Assembly: GCA_946401715.1 (NCBI GenBank)
Contig: CAMIVF010000004.1
Coordinates: 1 to 36,023, forward strand
Direction: 5' to 3'
DNA length: 36,023 nucleotides
Origin: an uncultured Clostridia bacterium
GTDB lineage: Bacteria > Bacillota > Clostridia > Lachnospirales > Lachnospiraceae
Under the pieces are notes generated by a model. The model saw nothing but the letters and a program-made list of their open reading frames with translations, searched no databases and was not told the DNA's origin. The translations under genes and the position numbers were made by a program. Below are positions 24,387 to 31,250 of this stretch, piece after piece (the stretch's first letter is position 1; each line of letters starts with the position of its first letter).

Positions 24387-25628
24387 TTATGTGAAAAGCT
24401 TTTCCTTTACAGCACATGCAATGGATATTCCTCCCTGACAGTATGGGATCAGTGTTGCCTGGAAAGCATGATACAGGTCATTCTTCCCCGGCCATACGGT
24501 ACCGATCACATGGTTTTCACGATCCATCTGATGGAACCAGGAACCATTCACATGATCCAGAACCTTTTCATCGAGGTATTCCATAAACTGTGCGTAATAA
24601 TCCGCGTATTCTTTCTTCCCGGTCACACGGTACAGGGTTGCGGCGGTATTGACCGCCTCTGCCAGCACCCAGTGCATCCGGTCATGAACCACGGGCCTGC
24701 CCGTCCAGTCTGTCGTATACACCAGCCCCGGGGCCCCGTCAACGTTCCACGCATCCGTCACCGCGCGCAGGAACAGCCGTTCTGATGCATCGATATACTT
24801 CGATGCATCTGCCTCTCCCTTCGCAGATGCCGACAAAGCCCACTGCGTAATCAGCCGGCTCCACTCAATCCCATGTCCTGGCGTCGCGCCGTACGGCTTG
24901 AACGGATCCGCCGGCCTGTCCTGATTCAGCTCCGGAAGCGGATTCCATGCGCTGTCATAGTGCTCCGGCAGCCTCCACTGAAACTCCTCTGCCCAGCCAA
25001 GCACCCGGTCGATCATCCGATGGCAGCGCTGCCTGTATTCTTCTCTTCCGGTCACGTCCGCAGCCGCAAGGAATGCCTCTACCGTATGCATATTGGCGTT
25101 CAGGCCGCGGTATTCATCCTGAACGGAAAACTCCGTATTCCAGGTATCACAGGCAAGCTGGTCCTTCTCGATCCAGAAGAAGCGGTCATATACCTCCAGT
25201 GCCTCCTCCAGAAGTTCCTTTGCCCCCGCTCTGCCTGCCAGAAGCGCCGAAGACGCCGCCAGGATCACAAAAGCATGTGCATAACACAGCTTGCCGGGAA
25301 GGGGCTTCCCCTCCGCGTCGATGCCCGCATACCAGCCACCATGCTGCGTATCCTTCAGTTCTCCCGCGAGACCCTTCAGTGCCGCGTCCGCCAGCTCTCC
25401 GCTCCCGGGATAGCCGAGGAAGGTCCCGATGCTGTAGACATGCGCCATGCGGCAGGTAATGAACGCCTCCCGCGGACGGTCTTTCCAGGGGGTTCCGTCA
25501 TCTCCGAGATAATACGCTCCCCCGCCCGGAGACGGGAACCGATGGCCAAACTGCAGCAGATCATCGGTCAGAGATTTCATAAACGCCCGGTTCTCGTCCG
25601 TATCAATCAGATACTTCTGTTCTCTCAT
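24387..25628 (-). CDS. AGE-superfamily aldose-ketose isomerase, YihS-like
   Basis: 413 residues, the same length as E. coli YihS, a mannose/sulfoquinovose isomerase of the (alpha/alpha)6 barrel N-acylglucosamine 2-epimerase superfamily. Active-site candidates are in register with YihS: R60 (ITCRMAHVYS), N177 and H181 (LNANMHTVEAF), H252 (GATPGHGIEWSRL) and H387 (KNDLYHAFQ). The likely reaction is reversible aldose-ketose isomerisation, for instance mannose-fructose; sulfoquinovose is possible, but no sulfoquinovose catabolic genes are present. Cytoplasmic. AAAGGAG lies ten nt before the ATG. The downstream MscS-like gene begins nine nt later, an odd operon partner. Confidence 0.88.
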   Translation of the reverse strand: MREQKYLIDTDENRAFMKSLTDDLLQFGHRFPSPGGGAYYLGDDGTPWKDRPREAFITCRMAHVYSIGTFLGYPGSGELADAALKGLAGELKDTQHGGWYAGIDAEGKPLPGKLCYAHAFVILAASSALLAGRAGAKELLEEALEVYDRFFWIEKDQLACDTWNTEFSVQDEYRGLNANMHTVEAFLAAADVTGREEYRQRCHRMIDRVLGWAEEFQWRLPEHYDSAWNPLPELNQDRPADPFKPYGATPGHGIEWSRLITQWALSASAKGEADASKYIDASERLFLRAVTDAWNVDGAPGLVYTTDWTGRPVVHDRMHWVLAEAVNTAATLYRVTGKKEYADYYAQFMEYLDEKVLDHVNGSWFHQMDRENHVIGTVWPGKNDLYHAFQATLIPYCQGGISIACAVKEKLFT

Positions 25629-25772
25629 AGCCCTCTCACTCCTTTATTATGCCCAGATACGCCAGCCCACTGCGCTGAAGTCCAAACAGACTTCCACCGT
25701 TCGATGCCATGGTACCATAACGCGGCTTTTTTATCCACTCTTTCATACAAGTTCCGGGCATCCCGGCACATT
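25629..25772 (-). other. leader region before the isomerase gene
   Basis: Gene-free. Holds a 6-bp hairpin GAAGTC/GACTTC (25677-25694), a perfect ATGGTACCAT palindrome, and a CCGGG-CAT-CCCGG hairpin (25754-25766) immediately beside the long inverted repeat. I do not find a convincing -35/-10 pair. Confidence 0.45.
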
Positions 25773-25962
25773 CCACGCCGGCCGGACGCTCCGAAGGCAG
25801 CCTATGCAAACAATAGGGAGCCGACCGAACTTTGCGAATTGCTGCCAGCGCGGAGGCGACCACGCTTCTATAGGAGCCGGGAGCGCTGGCAGTGCAACTG
25901 ATGCAAAGCGAGGGTAGGCGACCGTGTTTGCAGGCTGCCTTCGGAGCGTCCGGCCGGCGTGG
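25773..25962. repeat. 190-nt long inverted repeat with nested internal stems
   Basis: The outer arms pair over 37 bp with only a 2-nt bulge (left arm 25773-25811, right arm 25926-25962; each contains the GCCGGCCGGACG-type core or its complement). Inside, CTTTGC (25830-25835) pairs with GCAAAG (25903-25908), and CTGCCAGCGC (25842-25851) pairs with GCGCTGGCAG (25883-25892), in correctly nested order. AGGCGACC occurs twice in the unpaired parts. No target-site duplication is obvious at the ends. It could be a miniature mobile element, or a structured non-coding RNA or 3' UTR element of the reductase gene. Confidence 0.8.
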
Positions 25963-25995
25963 GTCTGGCTGCCGCGTGGACAGCGGGCGGGTTTG

Positions 25996-27120
25996 TTACA
26001 CCTCCAGCTTCGCCGCGGCGTCCTTCATCAGCGCGATGATCGGCAGATGCTGCGGACATGCGCCCTCGCACTGGCCGCAGGCGATGCAGTCGGATGCCTT
26101 GCCGCTCGATGTGGAAGCAAGCAGCCCCTTGTAGAATGCCCTGGGCCGGAATTCTTCGTTGTAAAGCGTCATGGTGTTGACAGCACGGAACACGTCAGGG
26201 ATGCTGATCGAGCTCGGACATCCGTCGCAGCAGTATCTGCAGGAGGTGCAGCCGATCAGCGGAATGTCAAGCATGATCGCCCTGACTTCGTCAAGAACCT
26301 GCTTTTCCTCTTCGCTCAAAGGTTCAAACGCGGTAAACGTCGAGATATTGTCCCGCATCTGTTCCTCGTTCGACATGCCGGAGAGAATCGTCATCACACC
26401 AGGAAGGGAGGCGACAAAACGGAATGCCCATGACGCAATGGATTTGTCCGGTCTTGCCTTTTTATACTTCTCCTCCAGTTCCGGCTTCAGGCTGGCGAGC
26501 GTTCCGCCCTTGACCGGCTCCATGACAATAATCGGAATCTTTCGTTCTTCCAGAATCCTGTACAGCGCTCCGGACTGTACGATCTGATTGTTCCAGTCTA
26601 TGTAATTGAGCTGAATCTGAACAAACTCCACCTCCGGATGCGCGTCAAGTACCTTGACAAGAAGTTCAGGGCTTCCGTGGAAGGAGAAGCCGAAATGCCT
26701 GATCTTTCCTTCTTTCTTCTTCTCTGCGCCCCAGCTGAAGCAGTCCAGCTTCTCATAGGTGTCAATATTGCCGTCTTCCACCGAGTGCAGCAGATAAAAG
26801 TCGTAATACTCCACGCCTGCGCGCTCCAGCTGCTCGTTGAAGATCCTGTCCCGGTCTGCCTTCTCCTTCATCTCCCAGGCAGGAAGCTTCGTAGCGATGC
26901 GGAAAGACTCTCTCGGATAGCGCTCAACCAGCGCCTTTCTCGCAGCGGCCTCGGAAAGGCCTCCATGGTAGACATAGGCCGTATCAAAATAGTTCAGGCC
27001 TGCTTTCATATACAGGTCCACCATTCTGGAAAGATGTTCGATGTCAATCTCATCATTTTTCTGCGGCAGTCTCATCAGGCCAAACCCAAGTTTCGGCATC
27101 TCACTGACGTTGATACTCAT
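25996..27120 (-). CDS. aldo/keto reductase with C-terminal 4Fe-4S domain
   Basis: 374 residues. The AKR barrel comes first, with the tetrad D46 and Y51 (FDTAYVYHGG), K78 (RIATKLP) and H112 (YLLHSVED). The C-terminal third carries ferredoxin-like cysteines in two groups: GCTSCRYCCDGCP and CIACGQCEGACP, enough for one or two 4Fe-4S clusters. This is the common COG1453-type oxidoreductase of anaerobes; substrates are usually unknown. An ideal AAGGAGG sits six nt before the ATG, and a strong dyad sits just upstream. It is separated from the isomerase gene by the long inverted repeat. Confidence 0.93.
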   Translation of the reverse strand: MSINVSEMPKLGFGLMRLPQKNDEIDIEHLSRMVDLYMKAGLNYFDTAYVYHGGLSEAAARKALVERYPRESFRIATKLPAWEMKEKADRDRIFNEQLERAGVEYYDFYLLHSVEDGNIDTYEKLDCFSWGAEKKKEGKIRHFGFSFHGSPELLVKVLDAHPEVEFVQIQLNYIDWNNQIVQSGALYRILEERKIPIIVMEPVKGGTLASLKPELEEKYKKARPDKSIASWAFRFVASLPGVMTILSGMSNEEQMRDNISTFTAFEPLSEEEKQVLDEVRAIMLDIPLIGCTSCRYCCDGCPSSISIPDVFRAVNTMTLYNEEFRPRAFYKGLLASTSSGKASDCIACGQCEGACPQHLPIIALMKDAAAKLEV

Positions 27121-27140
27121 GTTTTTCCTCCTTTTTGATA

Positions 27141-27169
27141 ATCGTCAGTACCAGTGCAGTACTGACGAT
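27141..27169. promoter_or_regulatory. perfect 11-bp inverted repeat before the aldo/keto reductase gene
   Basis: ATCGTCAGTAC and GTACTGACGAT flank a 7-nt centre, ending about ten nt before the Shine-Dalgarno. No T run follows in minus-strand RNA, so it is not a typical terminator for the upstream phosphatase gene. An operator, or a leader hairpin next to the ribosome site, fits better. Confidence 0.6.
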
Positions 27170-27245
27170 CTCTTCCGTCATAGTTGCGGCTGACTTTCAT
27201 CATACAGGACTGTTTCCCTGCTGACTATGCATTCTGTGTTGAATT

Positions 27246-29447
27246 CTATTCCTTTTCGGGCATTCCGGAGCCTCTGTATTCCAGGCAAAGCATCGTCAGG
27301 TCATCGAACTGAGGTGTTTCGCCGACAAAGTCGTCAATCTGTTCCCGGACCACGCGAAGGAACAGGTACAGGTCCATGCCTTCCTCTTCCTGATTCTGTC
27401 CAAGCTCGTCCAGGCTTTTTTCCAGAGAAGCAAGCATCCTTTCATTGCCGAACAGCTCATGCGCGCTGTTGTTCGCCTCCGGGACACCGTCTGTATACAA
27501 AAAGAGCAGATCTCCGGGATTCATCATCCACTTCGTATCCCGGTACCGCACATCTTCCATGCCTCCCATGGCCAGACCGTGCGGATCCTTCTCCAGGATG
27601 AACCCCTCGCCCTTGTGGTAAAACACGGGATACTCATGTCCCGCGCAGGAAGAAACCAGGCTCCCGTCAGAGATTGTCAGGATGCCCAGCCACGCAGTGA
27701 CAAACATATTGTCCTCGTTTCCTTCGCACAGGCGGTTGTTGACGTCCTTCAGGATCTCGGCCGGGCTGGTGTATACGCCGGATAGCGTCACATTCTTGAT
27801 CAGGGTCTTCGAAATCACCATAAACAGCGCCGCAGGAACTCCCTTGCCGGAAACGTCCGCCACAACGACAGCCAGATGGTCATCATCAATCAGGAAGAAA
27901 TCGTAGAAATCCCCGCCCACTTCGCGGGCAGGATCCATGACCGCATACAGATTGAATTCATTTCTGTCCGGAAATGGGGGGAAATGCGTCGGCAGCATGT
28001 TTTCCTGAATCTGGGAGGCGACAGACAGCTCTGTCTCCAGCCGCTGCTTCTCCGATGTAATATCAACGATTTCTGTCACATAGCCCTGCATCTTCACGGA
28101 CATATCTTCAAATGACCTTGCGAGGACTTCGATCTCATCCCCTGTCAGCATGGTCTGGTCTACATGGAAGGACATATCGCCCCCCTCCATCTGGGAGACA
28201 CGCTGCGTCATGCGCCGGATCGGCCGGACCAGTCCGTTGGCAAGGGCCATGGACGTCAGCGTGGCCAGGAAGAGCAGCGCCGCAGCGATCACAAGATCCC
28301 ACAGGACTGTCATCGATTCTGTATCGCGGACTTCGGTAAGAGATTTCTCCATGACGGAATCCGTCTTCTCCATCAGAACACGGCCTGTCAGATTCAGGTC
28401 TTCCTGAGAGATGACAAGCAGCTGTGTCCATCCGACCGTTTTAACAGGCGCATAAGCGATATAGGTATTCTTACCGTCGATCGTAATCAGGGAAAAACCG
28501 ACATCTCCTTCCAGGGCCTCGCCCACCAGAGACACCAGTTTCGGATTGCTGCTTTCCTTCAGGCTTTTCAGACCGTTGGTCTCAAGTCCGAGCTCGCCTT
28601 CCGATCTGGAGGAATAGAGAACATTCCCGTTCTCATTGATCAGGCAGGAGTCCGTATAATCACCCAGCTGTGCGTTTGAGACGATTTTTCCCATCGTTTT
28701 CATCCGGATCGAGCCGCCGCAGACAGCAGCAAGCGCTCCGTTTACATAGACAGGTACACCCACCATAATCTGGGGCTCGCCGGTATAGGCATCCAGGTTC
28801 ACGGGCGTAAAGTAGGTTTTCCCGTGGACAAGCGCGCCGACATACCAGGGGCGTCTGTCGGCATTAAAGGGCCGGATCTCTCCGTCGGAACGAACTTTTA
28901 ATTCAGGAACATCATCCGCTATGACGCTCGCCCCGCCCGGCAGGGATACCACACAGTCGATCAAAGAATCAATCCCGCCGACCATTTCCAGCATCATGGT
29001 CCCAAGACCGCCGATCCTGCGGACCTGCTCTGTCAGACCAGGATCCGAGCTGTCGGCGTCCTCCGCAAAAAGCAGCTGCAGTGACAGCTGCCCGGCTCTG
29101 TCTTTGGACGGAGGCGGCACGCTGACCCCGGCATAAGAAAGAGGGCGTGACAGTACCATCTCCACCTGTTTCGCCAGTACTTCCAGATCATGCTTCATGG
29201 CAGTGAACTGGCCGTCCAGCACCTTGGCCTCGGAGACGACATATTTCCGGAAGTCTTCCGTCGCGATGTCTTCCATGGAGTCCTGCATGGTACTCATGAT
29301 CACCTGGTTCTGCTCAAGGTTCGTCTGCTCCATGATATTGGCAAACCGGCGAACCTGGTAGATGCCGAATATCATGAACACGATAACCGCCGCAGCGACA
29401 GATATGATACTGATCCTGAACACTTTGAAACGTAGGCTGTGTTTCAT
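27246..29447 (-). CDS. CACHE-HAMP-SpoIIE (PP2C-type) sensor phosphatase
   Basis: 733 residues from MKHSLRFKVFRIS; the track start is a TTG inside the ribosome site (GGAGG, five nt before this ATG). TM1 about 11-31, extracytoplasmic double CACHE about 32-380, TM2 about 382-405, HAMP about 405-455, short coiled coil, then an RsbU/SpoIIE phosphatase with EVGGDFYDF (509-517), VADVSGKGVPAALFM (529-543), LYTDGVPEA (650-658) and FDDLTML. FNADRRPWYVGA at 194-205 resembles the amino-acid-binding CACHE motif (aromatic-x4-R-x-W-Y). Family role: dephosphorylates an anti-sigma antagonist in response to an outside signal. No anti-sigma gene is nearby; the solute-binding protein gene is directly upstream. 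Confidence 0.93.
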   Translation of the reverse strand: MKHSLRFKVFRISIISVAAAVIVFMIFGIYQVRRFANIMEQTNLEQNQVIMSTMQDSMEDIATEDFRKYVVSEAKVLDGQFTAMKHDLEVLAKQVEMVLSRPLSYAGVSVPPPSKDRAGQLSLQLLFAEDADSSDPGLTEQVRRIGGLGTMMLEMVGGIDSLIDCVVSLPGGASVIADDVPELKVRSDGEIRPFNADRRPWYVGALVHGKTYFTPVNLDAYTGEPQIMVGVPVYVNGALAAVCGGSIRMKTMGKIVSNAQLGDYTDSCLINENGNVLYSSRSEGELGLETNGLKSLKESSNPKLVSLVGEALEGDVGFSLITIDGKNTYIAYAPVKTVGWTQLLVISQEDLNLTGRVLMEKTDSVMEKSLTEVRDTESMTVLWDLVIAAALLFLATLTSMALANGLVRPIRRMTQRVSQMEGGDMSFHVDQTMLTGDEIEVLARSFEDMSVKMQGYVTEIVDITSEKQRLETELSVASQIQENMLPTHFPPFPDRNEFNLYAVMDPAREVGGDFYDFFLIDDDHLAVVVADVSGKGVPAALFMVISKTLIKNVTLSGVYTSPAEILKDVNNRLCEGNEDNMFVTAWLGILTISDGSLVSSCAGHEYPVFYHKGEGFILEKDPHGLAMGGMEDVRYRDTKWMMNPGDLLFLYTDGVPEANNSAHELFGNERMLASLEKSLDELGQNQEEEGMDLYLFLRVVREQIDDFVGETPQFDDLTMLCLEYRGSGMPEKE

Positions 29448-29482
29448 CTTTCCTCCAAACAAGGCCCTGCAGTGTTTCTTCC

Positions 29483-31168
29483 TTACCGGTTCTCTTCTTT
29501 CAGAACAATATCCCGCAGATACATGGAACTCCAGCCTGCCCAGAACGGGCTGAAGCTCTCAAGTCTGCTTCCGAGTACGAAAAAATGATCTGACGACAGC
29601 AGGGGAACCCAGGCTGCTTCGTCCCGGATCAGAACACGCTCCAGGAAGGCATACTCAGCCATGCGCGCTTCCTCATCCTGGATCGCCCGTGCGTCATTGA
29701 TGCGGCGGAAGATGCCTTCGTTATCGTAGTTGCTGGACCGGTACAGTGTCTTCTCCCGGTTTCCGAAAAAAGTATAGATAAAGTTATCCGGATCGTTGTA
29801 ATCCGCGCTCCATTCACTGGAATACGCCATCAGCTCACCTGCTTTGCGCAGGTACATGAAACTGTCTGAATCATAGCTCACGATTACAGTATTCAATCCT
29901 GCCGCGTTCAGGTCCTGGCGGATCATCTCCATCATGGTCAGCCTGCGGGTGTTGCTCTGGGAATTGACCGCCAGCTCCAGCGTGAATTCGTCACCTCCGG
30001 GAACCTCACTGACCAGCCTTTTCGCTTCTTCCGGATTGTATTCCAGCCAGCCCTGATTCTCTTCGCAGTAACCGATCAGTCCTTTGGGGAAGATGCCGTC
30101 CATCAGGCTTCCGCCGGTCCCGCCGTACAGCTCTTCCAGAATTCTGCCGCGGTTGATGGCCATCTGTACCGCCTTCCGGATCCGGACGTCCTTCAGCAGG
30201 CCCTCCTCCAGATTCATCATCAGATACTGGATCTCCACACGGCCGCGGGCGGTGAGACGGCTGCCCCACTCCTTCGAGGTGAGGTATTCCTGCGCTGCAT
30301 CCGGATTGATCAGATTCAGGTCCAGAAGGTCCAGCCCGCCGTTGCGGAAGGTCTGGTTCATGATGGCAGGCGGAAGAACCAGAATCTCCGCCCTTGAAAC
30401 AGACAGCTCCTCTCCTTCATGACAATGATAATAAGGATTCCTCTCCAGCGTGATCCTCTCTTCGCCGAACATAGTCACCATATACGGTCCGGAACCGATG
30501 GTCGTTTCGGCGGAATCACCGTAACTGTCTCCTGCTTTGGCAACAAAAGACTCACTCAGAATACTGCAGGAAGGAGCGGCCAGCAGATGAATGTACCCCG
30601 CAAAGGGATCCGACAGCTCGACCTGAATATGCGTGTCGTCCAGGACACGGATCCCTTCCGGCATGTCTGCTTTTCCGCGCATCACCTCGTCCGCTCCCAG
30701 GATCATATCCGCAAAATCCGTCTGTACGCTCTCTTTCATCGACAGCATTCGGGAAAATGTGAACGCCACATCAGATGCTTTCACATTCGTCCCGTCAGCA
30801 AAATATGCGTCCTCGCGCAGCGTAAACAGAAAAGTCCGGCCATCTTCTGAAACATCGTAATCCCGGGCAAGCCCGTTCACCACCTCCGGGTTTCCGTCCG
30901 CGTCTGCCTTGATGTCAAAGAGCCTCTCATAGATGTTGAGCGGGATCATGTAGTCTTCCGTCGTTTTCTGAACGTCCATGGTACTGACACGATCCGTAAG
31001 ACCGATCCGGGCAAGGCCGTTTAAGACACTTGCCGGTCCGTCTGCACTGACTCCTTCCGTCATGCTGTCGGACTGTGCTGCCGGAGGGCAGCAGGACATT
31101 GCCATACTCAGAATCAGAGCCGGCAGAATGAACTTCATCTTATGCAGAATGAACCTCTCTTTTTCCAT
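29483..31168 (-). CDS. orphan peptide-type solute-binding lipoprotein (SBP_bac_5)
   Basis: 561 residues from MEKERFILHKMKFILP, with GAGGT about eight nt upstream; the track start is thirteen codons too early. Signal peptide with a probable lipid-attachment cysteine near C26 (LILSMAMSCC). The family 5 fold shows NGLARDYDVSEDGRTFLFTLREDAYFADGTNVKASDVAFTFSRML, the usual OppA/DppA entry segment, and later KAVQMAINRGRI and YNPEEAKRLVSE. There are no permease or ATPase genes beside it. The next gene, 35 nt downstream, is the CACHE-SpoIIE phosphatase, suggesting a signalling rather than uptake role. Own promoter upstream. Confidence 0.9.
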   Translation of the reverse strand: MEKERFILHKMKFILPALILSMAMSCCPPAAQSDSMTEGVSADGPASVLNGLARIGLTDRVSTMDVQKTTEDYMIPLNIYERLFDIKADADGNPEVVNGLARDYDVSEDGRTFLFTLREDAYFADGTNVKASDVAFTFSRMLSMKESVQTDFADMILGADEVMRGKADMPEGIRVLDDTHIQVELSDPFAGYIHLLAAPSCSILSESFVAKAGDSYGDSAETTIGSGPYMVTMFGEERITLERNPYYHCHEGEELSVSRAEILVLPPAIMNQTFRNGGLDLLDLNLINPDAAQEYLTSKEWGSRLTARGRVEIQYLMMNLEEGLLKDVRIRKAVQMAINRGRILEELYGGTGGSLMDGIFPKGLIGYCEENQGWLEYNPEEAKRLVSEVPGGDEFTLELAVNSQSNTRRLTMMEMIRQDLNAAGLNTVIVSYDSDSFMYLRKAGELMAYSSEWSADYNDPDNFIYTFFGNREKTLYRSSNYDNEGIFRRINDARAIQDEEARMAEYAFLERVLIRDEAAWVPLLSSDHFFVLGSRLESFSPFWAGWSSMYLRDIVLKEENR

Positions 31169-31219
31169 ATCCGGTAACCTCATTCCAAAGCGATGTCTGT
31201 GGTGCACCCTTTCAGTCTG

Positions 31220-31228
31220 ATTATAGCA
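31220..31228 (-). promoter_or_regulatory. extended -10 promoter of the binding protein-phosphatase pair
   Basis: Minus-strand TGCTATAAT is a perfect TGnTATAAT extended -10. No good -35 is present, as is usual for this class. The predicted leader is about 45 nt. It lies between the tex stop and the binding-protein start, so the pair has its own transcription. Confidence 0.65.
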
Positions 31229-31250
31229 TAAACCTTCCCGGGCCTGATGC

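Noticed and set aside
24387-25628. Reading the isomerase as part of a sulfoquinovose pathway
   Set aside because: No sulfoquinovosidase, kinase, aldolase or transketolase-type partner lies in the window; only the isomerase fold is supported.
25636-25863. 75-codon ORF between the isomerase and reductase genes
   Set aside because: Runs into the long inverted repeat and has no ribosome site; the DNA is better explained by the structured repeat.
25868-26071. 67-codon ORF overlapping the reductase end
   Set aside because: Built from the other half of the inverted repeat plus an alternative frame of the reductase gene.
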